Positions 13,701-24,694 of a stretch of 64,000 nucleotides of DNA are shown here, in pieces. Source of the DNA: Theristus sp. LFF4_11 (lineage: Eukaryota; Nematoda; Chromadorea; Monhysterida; Xyalidae); NCBI GenBank assembly GCA_030248135.1, contig JASANC010003630.1, positions 124,001-188,000 on the forward strand. The letters are read 5' to 3'. The position numbers and the translations under genes are program-made. The notes beneath the pieces were generated by a model that saw only the letters and a list, made by a program, of their open reading frames with translations, was not told the DNA's origin and did not search any database. The first letter of the stretch is position 1; each line of letters begins with the position of its first letter.

Positions 13701-16700
13701 TCTATCTAATGGGCCGCAATCGAACGCACACCTTTGTTAAAGCGAACAGTTGGAATTTGAGTTCGAAAATTAATGCAAAATGAGAAATACGATCTGGACA
13801 GTGGATCCTGGTCGCCGCCGCCGTCGTCGTTGCAAAACCAAAAATTCCGCCATCAAAACTGCTGCTTTTTATTTTTCTGTGTCTCCCAAATCAGAAACAA
13901 GGTTTTACATTAATTTCCCAACTCATGGGCCACAATCGTCCCGCGCCGCAATTGTCCCAGGCCGCAATCCTCCCAGGCCGCAATCCTCCCAGGCCGCAAT
14001 CGTTCCGGGCCGCAATCTTCCAAGCCGCTATTATCCAGGCCGCGATGCTCCGGCCGCTATCGTCCAGGCCGCTATACTTCGGCCGCAATCGTCTCGCGCC
14101 GCAATTGTCCCAGGCCGCAATCCTCCCAGACCGCAATCTTCCAGGCCGCGATTGTCCAGGCCGCGATGCTCCGGCCGCTTTCGTCCAGGCCGCAATCCTT
14201 CAGGCCGGTATACTTCGGCCGCAAAAGACCATTTGCCTCACAAATGCTCGCACATCAAAAATCAAAAAAACCATAAAAAAAGATTTAAATTTCTTTTTTG
14301 AACTTGACATTCAGGTAAAACCACCAGCCAATCAGCTGATACTACAAATTATCCAGGACGACTATAGGTCACTAGTCACTACAAAGCATCGTTGTTCAAT
14401 GTTCAGTGAAACAGAAACAGACTCACAGCAATTACGGTTTTCACCTTGACGCCCACACTCAAACTCATTCGCATACCATCTTCACAAAATTTTGTTGTTG
14501 GGTTAGTTTCCTCTCCAACTTTATCGACTTGTACACAATCTTTTTGAATCATCAATCCGTTTGAAAAAAACAACAAACGCCAACCGCTGTGATTTCTTTC
14601 ACGCCAGGAACCTCCTAAAACTGATATGTGCCTTTTTAGCTCACATCGACCACCCGAAACCAATAAAAAACTCACAGCCATACATACACAACCGGAAAAC
14701 GCTCGACATTTCATTCAATGCGCGCACTCCTCTGTTAATAATGTTTCTATTGGTGATACAGGAACATTTTTTGAATAAAACCACAAACTATAAACGCTTT
14801 ATGTTCAAAGCTCTCAAGTCGTTATCAACAAACCTCAATTTCAAAAATGACTCTTCCAAAACCTTCAAAAAAACCTCAGTATAAAAAACAGATGCGCTTG
14901 TTTTCGCCAGTTTCAACCAAGAACGCCAACAACCAAAAATAACATGCTCAAAATCTACGCACATCTGCAGCGTCGAGCAGGCAGAATGCTCGCATGCTCT
15001 CTCGGTCGGTGCAGACGACACAACACAAGAACAAGTCAGCCAACTCGCCCCCCACCGAATGCGTGTGTAAGCCGTGAGCCAACAGCAACGCGGCACGGCT
15101 TCAGTGCGCTCAAGACGCCGACGCATGCTGTGCGCCATTTTTGGCACTGCCAGCCAGCAGTGAGTGCGTGCGTGTGTGTGTTTGTGTGGCACAAAACACG
15201 CACGGCACAGGCACTGAGTGAATGAGCATGAATGTGTGTGTCAGTAATGCCTGCGGCCAGCCGTGGCTTGTAAACTAAACTTGATCCAGACCAGGCCAAT
15301 CCATACGCGCGTGTATGCACGAAATGAAAGTACAAGTGGTGCACATGTACACACACGAAATAGGAAAAAATGTTGCGCTGTGCAGCAATCGAATCAGCTC
15401 GCACCGACGGACTAAGTGTACTTCCACGTTTTTTTTCACGTTTTACTCTGCAGTTCTGGCAATGTCAATGTTGTTCTTTTGTCCATGTTACGTTATTTAG
15501 AGGAATGCGTAAACAGAAAAAAGAGCTTTGTCAGCACCACCTATGTTTGTTTTTCAAACCCCAAACTACTCTGGTTTTTTGTTCGGTTCGCACCCACCGC
15601 ACGCAGCAACTAAACACTTGAAAAATAATAAATAACATGAAAACAATGAAAAAAAACTGACCCGGCTAAGTCGAGAAATTGCCAGTGAAATGCAGCCCTT
15701 GTATTCGTCTGGATATTTTTTCGAGAGCGCTTCGATAAGACTACAAGCGGCTGTGACAACACCCTGAATGAAAAAAGTGTTCGTGCAGAATTGGAAACTA
15801 CAAACCTTTTAGCCTGAAAACTTTTCCTTTCTTCAAAATAAACAGAAGCAACAGCCTAATCGGAAACAAAGTTCATATTTTTATCCGGCAGCCTGCTGAT
15901 CTAAAGTTACAAATGAAACGTGCTTATTGGCTCAAGATTAAGCAGACTTCACATGCGATTCTCACAAGAGAAACAACTGCTTCCAAGCCAACCATGTGCT
16001 GGTCGTTGAGCAAGTGAACAATCCTGGGCGCGTACTCGGCCGCTGGAAGAATGTCCGCATTCAAACGGAACAGCTTCAACAAGCACAATGCAGCCGACTG
16101 CTTTACGAAATCGATTGTATCACTGAAAAACAAAACAAATAACTTTTCTATTGTGGATTTATTCAAACGTGCCCGAGCTAAAATGACGTCATTTGCTTTA
16201 AAAACGTTCGTTTGTCAAAGTACAGGCACTAAAACTTCAGTTTGGTGTTACTGATTCGACATTCACTATTTGTTTACGGGAAGGAATCGGGTAAACGGAA
16301 AGTCTGGTTTGCTGTGAACGACAAGCGCATGTTTTGCGGCACATGACGTCATTTCAGTGGGACACGTTACGTTTAGAAAAATAAGTCATACTTTTGTCAA
16401 CGAAACAACGATGAATGAACAGCAAAAAAACCAACCCGGAAACGAGCAGTTTAGGCAGCTCTGCACCGAACGCGTCCGCCATCTCGCGCGAGCCGATGTT
16501 TGCGATGCATTGCAGCGCGAGATTGATGTGGATCGGGTTGCGCGACGAAAGGTCGTTCTTGATTTGGTTGATGATCAATTTGATCAGTTCACTGCTGCTG
16601 CTGACCAGCACCGAAATAAACAGATAACCCTGCAACGCAGTGATAAAAAAATACCAGAATAATTTGATTGCTGTGAGTGATTTTTGCCTGAAACGGATAC

Positions 16701-17537
16701 ACAGAGGACGTAAACGGTTGTATCAAGAATGTAAACGAGTGTGAACGACGCTCACTAGCAACTCACAATCTGTTTTTCGGTGTACTTGTTTGACGACAGC
16801 AGATTCACGGCTTCCAAATGGCCAAAATCGATGTCGTGGCCGAGTAAAAATATGAACAACAGTTTGCACACGTATTTTTTCTTTTGATAACCGTCTAAGG
16901 TTTTTTCGCCTGAAAAGTTGTTTCTAGCACACTCAAATGTTTACACGTCACGCAAATCAAATCAGAATCCCTCAAATCAAATCAGCAACACAAATCAGAA
17001 CGCTAAGCTAACCTTTGAATTTTGACCGAATATTAGCCAATTCTTTGTTTATTCGCTTCAATTCAGCTTCCTTGCTTTTGCCTGAAAAATGTCACTCATC
17101 CAATCCAGTTATAAACTCTCACAAACACTTGATAATAAAGGCAAAACAGTGAACAAATGTTCGTTACTTACTCACTGAAACAGTGATTCAACATAAAACT
17201 TGCGCAAACGTGGAAGACGAATGTCACGGAAATGAAACCGTTTTTTTCGGGTAAGAACCGGTTTCATAGCCAAATAACCAGTGTTTTTAATTTAATTTTA
17301 ATTTAAGTGTTGAATAAGCCAAAAGTCTCAATACAACAATTGGTGTCGCAAGTTCTCATTGCTGCACGAAAAACATGTTGTTTCAGTTCTGAAGACTAAT
17401 TACGTTTTTTGCTCGTTTTTATCAATCTCTGTTTCAGCGAATAAGAAGTTGCAAAGCAAAATTTGCCACTTACAATTTCTAATGTCAGAAATGAACACGG
17501 CCAAACCACGCATCCCATCGCCTTTCACGGCCGGCAT
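7754..17537 (-). CDS. apa-2: AP-2 complex subunit alpha (alpha-adaptin), complete
   Basis: Twenty exons on the minus strand run from ATG at 17537 to TGA at 7756-7754. They sum to 2826 nt, or 941 residues, close to animal alpha-adaptins of about 940-980. The N-terminus [20 protein letters not shown] and the basic [19 protein letters not shown] stretch match the conserved trunk, which carries the PIP2-contacting lysines. The HEAT-repeat trunk continues through exon 13, the linker and ear beta-sandwich follow (exons 14-16), and the platform ends in the CLLRLEPN and [10 protein letters not shown] motifs. The protein is the large subunit of the clathrin adaptor that selects cargo at the plasma membrane. 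Exons: 17474-17537, 17013-17081, 16767-16909, 16436-16629, 15993-16122, 15662-15763, 12481-12589, 11936-12158, 11350-11584, 10845-11036, 10586-10674, 10395-10524, 10023-10205, 9877-9954, 9396-9707, 8943-9115, 8586-8702, 8319-8388, 8105-8239, 7754-7831. The gene symbol follows C. elegans. Confidence 0.96.
11110..11290. repeat. CCGG-rich insertion in an alpha-adaptin intron
   Basis: A GC-rich stretch within the intron between exons 9 and 10 of the alpha-adaptin gene. It has several CCGGAC/GTCCGG words in both orientations (for example GGTCCACCGGACGCTCAG and CACCGGACTGACCGGAGTC), which suggests a small foldback or palindromic insertion. It is not coding in the frame of the host gene. Confidence 0.35.
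12290..12353. mobile_element. Fragment of the palindromic MITE family
   Basis: Lies in an alpha-adaptin intron. The string TTTCTACGTCTGCAAACGG followed by ATTTAGCCGC resembles the right end of the MITE copies at 6399-6546 and 32966-33138. The left end is not clear, so it is treated as a partial copy. Confidence 0.35.
12819..14363. mobile_element. Large foldback element with arms of 16-bp GC-rich arrays
   Basis: Sits in the 3.1 kb intron of the alpha-adaptin gene between exons 6 and 7. Left arm 12819-13275 and right arm about 13920-14363 are near-perfect reverse complements. The outer ends GTCGTCCTGGATAATTTGTA pair with their complement at 14344-14363. Unique arm sequence (AGCTGATTGGCTGG) follows, then an AT-rich segment, then arrays of GGCCGCAATCGTCCCA-type units. 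The middle (13276-13919) holds unique AT-rich DNA and a third short array at 13556-13715. No transposase is visible, so it would be non-autonomous. It is intronic and does not disrupt the host reading frame. Confidence 0.85.
14364..15661. other. Remainder of the large alpha-adaptin intron
   Basis: Intronic DNA between the foldback element and exon 6. Short open frames on both strands (for example at 14788-15192 and 15036-15404) show no recognisable domain. The GTGTGTGTTTGTGTGG run near 15173 is simple repeat. Nothing else is supported. Confidence 0.5.
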
Positions 17538-17659
17538 GTTGCGTATAAACAATTAATTCCGTCGAATGTTGAATATGATGGGAGGATAATTAATTAATAC
17601 CTTATTCAAAAAGTCAAAACGTTGATGGATATCATATGGATATGACAGAGAACTGAAAC

Positions 17660-18420
17660 AAAAAATAAAGTTGACTAAAAATTCGGCTCAGGTTCGTTCA
17701 GGATATCCGGATCCGGGTGGGTCGAGCGAGCCGAGCGAGCGTCGAGCCCGAGCCTGATTTTTTGCGATTTATGGGGAGAGGAGGGAGGGGGTCGAACAAA
17801 TTTGACGGTGGGGGGGGGTGGCAACGGGCGGGAAGAAACGCCGTTTTTCCCCGATAAGAAAAGTTTTTCCCCAAAACAAATATTGTTTCCTGCAACAAAA
17901 ATGGTGCATTCGAACAATCGAACCGCGCCGCGCTGAGTTTAAATTTTGCATTTTCAGAATCACACTAAATTATTAAAAAAATTTAAAATTATTTTAACTC
18001 TTTAGAGAAAAAAATACAGCTTTTTTGATGGTATCTTTGAACTTTGAACAAGTTTTTTAAGCAATTAGAAAATCCTTATTTGAAATGAAAAGACCCTTTT
18101 CCCTTTTCCTAAAGCTTCATTACTAAAAATCTAACTGGCATGTATGTGCAAATTGTACGTTTTTGAGGTCAACGTCAAATTGGTGAAGTTTTTTGTCAAA
18201 AATACTAAAATAACTCGTTTCATTTTGTAAATAATAACAAGAAAAACTATTTGCATTGCAATTTGAATGGTTTGCAGTGAGTTTCTGAATTTTTTTTAAA
18301 AAAAAAATCGGCATTTTTGTTTTTTTTAATCACTTTTTTTTTTAAAAAAAAATTTTCATTTTTGTTTAACAACCCTAATATAGATCTCCACTGGAACTTG
18401 ACGAGGTTTGATCACTATCA
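17660..18420. other. Upstream region of the alpha-adaptin gene, low-complexity and repeat DNA
   Basis: Contains a GAGCGAGCCGAGCGAGCG stretch near 17723, a short poly-G run near 17808 and an AT-rich block ending AACAACCCTA at 18366-18375 that belongs to the dispersed AT-rich family. The alpha-adaptin promoter would be expected just upstream of 17537, but no clear TATA or initiator is seen. Confidence 0.4.
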
Positions 18421-18422
18421 GT

Positions 18423-19002
18423 CAGTACCGTGGGCCCAAAACAATTTTCGAAGAGGGGGGGGGTATGGTGCCGTGGGGGGGGGGTGCCGCCGACCAAAAA
18501 GTGAGGGGGGGGGGTCCAACCTATGGTAACGTGGGACCCCCCCATGGGGGTCCCATGGGGGGGGGTGCATTTTTTCAAAATTTTCTGTGGGGGGGGGTCG
18601 AGGTCCACCCCCCCCACCCCCCATGATAATTTTTCGCTTAAATTTTGAAGGAAAAACGCTAAATTTTGCTGCAAAATCGTTGAAATTACAATGAAGATGG
18701 TCAAGTTATCATATATTCAGCTTATATTATGGACTTTATGGACAAAAAATCATGATTTTCGAAAAAAATTTTAGGGTGTACGGAAAATTTTGGGGGGGGG
18801 GGTCTCCGCCAGACAAAATTTCATGGGGGGTGTGGGGGGGTGTCGGCCAAATTTTCGAGGGGGGGGTCCGATGGGGGGGGGGGTGCCCGGTTTTAGGGGG
18901 GGGTGGCACGGTGCCCCCCCACCCCCCCCCCCACCCGCCGGCCTCTGGTGCTCTGGGGGGGGGGGGTGTACCCCCCCCACCCGCCCCTCGCCCACGGTAC
19001 TG
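18423..19002. mobile_element. Non-autonomous hAT-type element with poly-G tracts, 580 bp, exact 8-bp target duplication
   Basis: Terminal inverted repeats CAGTACCGTGGGC at 18423 and GCCCACGGTACTG ending at 19002. They are flanked by a perfect 8-bp direct repeat CTATCAGT at 18415-18422 and 19003-19010. An 8-bp duplication and CAG-starting ends are typical of the hAT superfamily. The interior is dominated by runs of 6-11 G or C, with arms that partly mirror each other. No transposase is encoded. The element at 21646-24642 is the same family in reverse orientation. Confidence 0.88.
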
Positions 19003-19010
19003 CTATCAGT

Positions 19011-19738
19011 GGTCCAAGTCTTATAGATCATGGTCATTCTTAGGAGGGGGTCTCAAATATTGTTAAAAAACCAAGTCATGCAAACAATTCACCTGAAGCA
19101 GTCATTCAACACCAATTATGTTATGCTAAGATAAAGTGGAGAAAATTTTGTGAAAAAGTGCTCGAAAGGTCGAAAATGCACTTTTTATTGTTTTTAGAGG
19201 CAAATTTGGGTTTTGGAAAGTCGAAATTTTCGGGGGCATGCACCCATACACCCCCACACCCCTAATATCGACCATGATTTTTCTTTCGCTAACATGCTCT
19301 GAAATCTAAAAATATGTCATGTCGTTGTTACTTTATTGGCACAATTTTCGCAAAGTTCAACAAAAACGCTCAGAAATAAAATAAATTTGCTTCGCTTTCG
19401 GTGTTGTATGTAATCATGTTTTTTTTTCTGTACAACTAAAAAACTGCAACATTTTTTATTACATTCTTCAAGATCTTTTTGAATCGTTTTTAAATTTAAT
19501 ATTTTTGTGTTTTGTTTCTTTGGTCATTGAATTCACAAGTTGCTTGATAAGGTGTTTGATCCGCTGAATTTAGAAACTTGATCGCTGTTCTGATGCATAC
19601 ACACAAAATTAATAAAACTTTCGTCTTGCTCATATGATTACAATCAAGACTAAAAACTAGGATCTCACAAAAAACGTTATGGATCAGTTAGTTTGGTCAA
19701 GTTTTGACTGGGTCAACTATGTCGTCTGCCCACGTGCC
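19011..19738. other. AT-rich intergenic DNA
   Basis: Lies between the hAT-type element and the 3' end of the two-PDZ gene. It contains one copy of the dispersed CACAATTTTCGCAAAGTTCA module near 19341. The short stretch of C-rich words near 19240 resembles the hAT interior. No gene is seen. Confidence 0.5.
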
Positions 19739-21286
19739 TCAATTGTTTATGCGGTTCAATGTCGGAGACGATGTTCGTGTATTGAATTCGGGCGTTAATT
19801 CGGATGTGCTCTGTGTCAAAATGGAACAAATAATTTTACTTCTAAGCAACCCCATACATAACCATGAAATCTCACTCTGTGATTCCAACGATCCAAATTG
19901 CCCCACTCTTTTTCGAACGATACTAATTGGCGGTGGCACGGTCTTGATTGTTTCGCGTCGTTTCAATTCATCTTTCTGAATGATCATCACGTCAGCTGGC
20001 GACAAATGGGAGAGTTCGCTGCCGTTGTCGCCGCGGTCTTTGGCGTGAGATGACAAGAGTCTGTACTCATGAAAACGTCCGGAGTTTTTGTTGCTGATGC
20101 CAGGAGATGAAGAACCCAACTACAAGTGCGTCCACAAACCTAGCTGCCGACAGGGTTGTCTTAGAAATCCGGCTCTTAACGAATTCTGGATAAATAGCTA
20201 GAGCTGGAGAGATAAGTTGGGGAAAAGTCTTTTCGATAGATTGAATGTATTTTGGGGAGGGGCGCCCACTCTCTCCCATGCACTACCCTGCGGCTGTCGA
20301 TGTTTGTTTATGTTTGCTGGAGTGCCAACTTACCGAAGAACGTGGTCGAGTGTTTCAGTCGTGTCCGGTCGTTCGATAATCATTGAGGCCGGCTGTTGTC
20401 GGGCAAGTGCCGTTTTGATGAGTTGTTTTGTTCCGACACGATTGCTCACGGGCGTACCGTTTACGTCGACAATTCGGTCGCCCACTACAAGCACCATCGC
20501 GGCAATCGAGTCCATGTCCAGCTTTGATACGAGCACCTGAATAAGAAAGGCGACTACAACTTTTTGAACCGCAAATCGTTGCGTAGGAAATCATAAAACC
20601 TTGTTGATGATCTCTTGGATGTGAAGGCCGAGTGGTTTGACGCCGTGTTTTGCCCAGTTCAACTCCACGATTGGGTACCGATAGCCGGCATGTCTTTGAA
20701 TCAGGCGTTCTCGTTCTGGTGGCAATGGATGGAGACTGCAAATACATTTATACTGCTTTATCAATATTGAAACGCATCTAACGTCAATATATAACGTGTT
20801 ACGTACCTGTAGTTTCGAAGCACGTCTAGTATTACGTAATGAGAGCTTGATTTGTTTAACCAAAAACTCAACTGGTCTTCTGATTTCACCGGATGACCAT
20901 CCACTGCCACAATCACGTCACCTGAAATGACCACAAGTAAAAAGAAACGCACGTTTTCGTTCGAAACGCTCAAAAATCGGACTCACCTAGTTGCAGTTTC
21001 CCAGAGGCCGGTGAATTTGGTTGAACGCGAGTCACCATCAGTTGTTCGTCTGGATGTATTCCAATTGGTTCCGCCATCTGTGATTTCACGATTGTCACCT
21101 TCACTGTGTTTTCGCTTGTTTGCTGAAATAAACGCAAACTTTTCTTTATTTAATGAAGTTCAAAATTGTTTCCGAATGAACGATATAGAGTTGGGTTGCT
21201 TAATTGACAGACGGAAAAGGTTGACGTTGAAAAAAAGCGAACGTGACGTTAATAACCTTGCTGACGCTGTTCATGATGGTCGACAT
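19739..21286 (-). CDS. Two-PDZ-domain protein
   Basis: Six exons on the minus strand: 21257-21286 (ATG at 21286), 20987-21122, 20807-20921, 20600-20735, 20334-20536 and 19739-20093. They sum to 975 nt, 324 residues. PDZ1 (about residues 15-92) contains GKLQLGDVIVAVDGHPV and PDZ2 (about 105-205) contains VVGDRIVDVNGTPVSNRVGT; both keep the GD-I-VNG core of the fold. The first PDZ carries a PIGIH carboxylate loop and the second PLGLH. The tail after residue 207 is charged and without a domain. The acceptor of the last exon (GGCATCAG at about 20094-20101) was chosen because it keeps frame; the alternative at about 20120 hits a stop. The family looks like small worm PDZ proteins of unknown function, probably binding tails of membrane proteins. 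Confidence 0.82.
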
Positions 21287-21645
21287 AGTTGACGTTAGTT
21301 TAGTTGTGATAGTAGTAGTTTTGGTGACGATGATGATTTAAGGAGACCAGTGAAATGCTTTGATTTTTGTGCTATAAAAATGAGAATGTAACAGTTGGTT
21401 TACGAACCGCGTGAATAAATGTTGCCCAACGTATTGATTAAGTCAAAAACGCTACGCACTTTTACAGTCTGACTCTATTAGCGCCCACATGGCACACAGA
21501 AAAATCATTTGGAAAAGGAAACACGACTCATTGTGTGTGGGTAGTGGTACTGGGTACACATGCTGCATAAGGAACGTCCAAATTTGGATTAGATAGAAAA
21601 GGGAAAAATTTTCATAAAAGTTTTGCAAATTTTAAGGATTATCAT
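21287..21645. other. Upstream region of the two-PDZ gene
   Basis: About 360 bp between the ATG of the two-PDZ gene and the edge of the 21646 transposon. Its promoter should lie here, but I see no clear core element. The sequence is AT-rich with ordinary composition. Confidence 0.4.
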
Positions 21646-22106
21646 CAGTACCGTGGGCGGGGGGTGGGGGGTACACCCCCCAGAGCACCAGAGACCGTCG
21701 GGTGGGGGGAGGGGGGGGGGCACCGTGCCACCCCCCTAAAACCGGGCACCCCCCCCATCGGACCCCCCCCCCTCGAAAATTTGGCCGACACCCCCCCACA
21801 CCCCCATGAAATTTTGTCTGGCGGAGACGCCCCAAAATTTACTGCAAACCCTAAAATTTTTTTTTGAAAATCTTGATTTTTTGTCTATAAAGTCCATAAT
21901 ATAAGCTGAATATATGATAACTTGACCATCTTCATTGTAATTTCATTGATTTTGCAGCAAAATTTAGCGTTTTTCCTTCAAAATTTAAGCGAAAAAATAT
22001 CATGGGGCGTGGAGGGGGTGGACCCCCCACAGAAAATTTTGAAAAAATGCGGTCCCACGTTACCATAGTTTGGACCCCCCCTCACTTTTTGGTCGGCACC
22101 CCCCCT

Positions 22107-23120
22107 AGGGTTAGGGGCTTTGAAAAAAAAAAATTTTTTTTTGTTTTTTTTAAATTTGGATTTTTTTTCAAACTTAAAAAAAATTTGAAAAATTTTTCTT
22201 CTACTTTGCTCTGAAAATTCGATTTATGGCATAATTTTTTGAAAGTTCAAACCAAATTTTCTTCCCAACTTCTTTGTGTGCTTAGGTACATGTCATTATT
22301 TGGTCATTTTGACCGACGTACTCCATGTTTTTCGATTTGGATGACTTCTAGAGTCAATTTTTAGCGTTGAAATGACTTAACTGAATTGAAATATCGTTTC
22401 AGAAATCGTTTTCTTGCAACTTAGAACATGTTTTTTCAGTCGGTAGGCCATGAGATGAACATGATATTTTGTTGATTGGCGTATGTTATAGGTCTACAAT
22501 GGAGTTGTGCGATATATTGTTAAACAATTGGAGCGGAGATGTTGGTTAATACCACATCACACGACCGTTTTTCAGATACCCGATAACATGGCCACATGTT
22601 AAAACTTGCGTGCTGAGCTAAACTAACGTGTTAAACTTGCGTCTGTCAGTTGCCCGCAACGTGATCGCGAAATCATGGTACGTGTTTTCGATACGATGAT
22701 TTGAAGAGTGGGCTCTCGCCATGTGGCAGATAGCATAGCTGGTTGAACCTGAAAGTAAGTGTCTTGGGGGGGGGGGCGACCGGGTCGACAGGGGTTGCCG
22801 ACTTAGCTACAGCAAACAGGAATTTTTGAACACAGTCAAATTTTGGTAATTTTCTAAAGAGGAACAACTAAGAACGGTTCAATATTCAAGTACACGTCGA
22901 CAATTGTCCTGTTTTACTGTTGAAAATGCAACTTTCCCTCTATGAAATGGACATAATTTCAATAAAACACGATTTTCGCTCTTATAGTTTTCCGGATCGT
23001 TCTGAAAATAGTCTAGATGAACTCAGCTCGACGAGACGCTTCGAACAAACCTAACTTGTAAAAAAAATTGAAAAATTTTTTTTTTTAATTTAAAAAAAAT
23101 CCGGATTTTTTTCCCCCTAA
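22107..23120. mobile_element. AT-rich insertion with long inverted ends inside the poly-G element
   Basis: Interrupts the C-run of the host element between GGTCGGCACCCCCC and CCCCACGGCACCATA. The left end TAGGGTTAGGGG and right end CCCCCTAACCCTAACCC are inverted, followed inward by long A/T runs that also pair. The interior (about 22200-23050) is unique AT-rich DNA with one CATAATTTTTTGAAAGTTCA module. No open frame with a domain. Target duplication cannot be resolved in the homopolymer. Confidence 0.6.
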
Positions 23121-23180
23121 CCCTAACCCCCCCCCCACGGCACCATACCCCCCCTTCGAAATTTTTTTTGGGCCCACGGT

Positions 23181-24630
23181 TAGGGATGGAGCCGGTTCCG
23201 GTCCGGATTCCGGATTCCGGATTCCGGCGCCTAAAATTGGATCCGGATCCGGTCCGGATTCCGGCGCAATTTTGCCGGATCCGGCCGGATCCGGCCGGAA
23301 TGGCCGAGACCCGCGAATTAACCAGTTGATTCCTCCGTTTCAGAGCTGTTCAATGGTTTGACAAATTTGTTTCGGTGCTTTGTTGGTTTTGTTGTTGTGC
23401 ATTTGACATGTGATCAGTGAGCGTTTCTTTAGTTTAGTGTTCTGTTCAATGGTAAATGGTTCACTGCTTTTGTCTTGAGTGGTAAACTTATGTGCAGCAT
23501 CGTCCACTTTAAAAAACGTGGCTGTCAGCTTTTGGCCGACGTTGTTGATGAACAATAGCAGGTTTTTTGAATTCAGCCATCTTCGTTGGTCATATTCAGT
23601 TAGCTGTCAAACAGTTGCTTTTTTGTGAGCCCCAGAACACCGGCGATTTTAGCGACGTGTGTTACCGTGGGTGTGCGGGGGTGCCGTGATCCCCTAAAAC
23701 CCGATAAACCCCCCCCCCCCAACGACGAATCCACGAGACGACGAAACCATTTCAATGGTGGGTGCCTGCCGTTTGCGCACTGAAGCAGCGCATCGAACAA
23801 GTCGATGCGAGTGGCACTGGTACGACGAAAGAAACGCTGCTGACCAGCATCGACACACGCTTCCGTGCGCTTTTCCACAACGAATCCTACATCATGGCCA
23901 CGTACGTTGATCCGCGATTCAAGAATACTGCAGTCGTCTTCGAAAATGAAGGCGCGATTCGTTGTGAACTACTTCACATTGCAAAGAAAATCTTGAGACG
24001 CCCACAAACTGCGACGATACATCCAAGATCGCGAACAACGACGATGACGAAAGTGAACGCGAGCCCGAACCAAAAAAGAAATCGACTGGTCTTTACGGAG
24101 GCATCGAGTTTCACGCTGCGCGACCGCGCAACCCGTCAGGCGAATCCAGTCTCGAAGACGAACTGCGCGGCGAAATGAATATGTACGAGTCGGATGATTT
24201 TATCGACGAACCGGACAAACGTGATCTAACGCTAGACTTTTGGCGGCTGAACTCGTCTAAATACCCCAAACTATCGACAATCGCGCGCAGATACCTGGCA
24301 CCGCTACCAACAAGCGTGGCAAGCAACGAATGTTCTCTGAAGCCAGGCAGGTGTTTGTGTACAGCCGATCTCGTCTGTCTCAGAACTCAGAACGCCGAAA
24401 AGGTCATGTTTCTGAATGGAGTGTTGGCAGCACTTGATTATCCCTATGCGATGTGAATTTTGTCAATTGTTGTTGTTATAATTTTTGGTTGGTTCACGTG
24501 CTGTGTCTTGCTGACTTGTTTCTGTGTCTGTGCTGTTTTATACTGAAAGTGTGATGAAGAAGCGATGAAATGTGCGTAGATGTTTTTTAGACATAAAAAG
24601 GCATTGGCAAATTTGCCGGATCCATCCCTA
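23181..24630 (+). mobile_element. hAT transposon, degenerate, nested, with exact 8-bp target duplication
   Basis: Terminal inverted repeats TAGGGATGGAGCCGG (23181) and CCGGATCCATCCCTA (ending 24630). The flanking 8-bp direct repeat CCCACGGT is at 23173-23180 and 24631-24638; it is the terminal sequence of the host element, so this copy jumped into the host's own inverted repeat. Subterminal CCGGATTCCGG words are repeated near the left end. It contains the 3' part of a hAT transposase gene. This superfamily moves by cut-and-paste. Confidence 0.9.
23764..24456 (+). pseudogene. hAT transposase, C-terminal remnant with a frameshift
   Basis: The first segment (23764 to about 24000) reads as the end of the RNase H-like region, with SYIMATYVDPRFKN typical of hAT transposases. 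The second (about 24040-24456) is in a different frame, begins with an acidic linker and carries the hAT dimerisation region: LDFWRLNSSKYPKL, IARRYLAPLPTSVASNE and NAEKVMFLNG before a TGA at 24454-24456. The N-terminal BED finger and most catalytic residues are absent. The frame change near 24000-24040 could be an intron, but no good splice pair is obvious. Taken as a dead copy. Confidence 0.8.
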
Positions 24631-24694
24631 CCCACGGTACTGATTATCATTTTCAAATTTTATTTTTTTTAAATTTTTTAAGGTTGGCCTACAT

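Larger units (their letters stand above)
21646..24642. mobile_element. hAT-type poly-G element, reverse orientation, disrupted by two nested insertions
   Basis: Ends CAGTACCGTGGGC at 21646 and CCCACGGTACTG ending at 24642, flanked by a perfect 8-bp duplication ATTATCAT (21638-21645 and 24643-24650). Internal sequence matches the 18423-19002 element read backwards, including GGTCGGCACC, CACGGCACCATA and TTTTGGGCCCACGGT blocks. Two later insertions split it: an AT-rich segment at about 22107-23120 inside a C-run, and a hAT element at 23181-24630 placed four bases from the terminal CAG. Removing both would restore a short element like the first copy. Confidence 0.85.
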
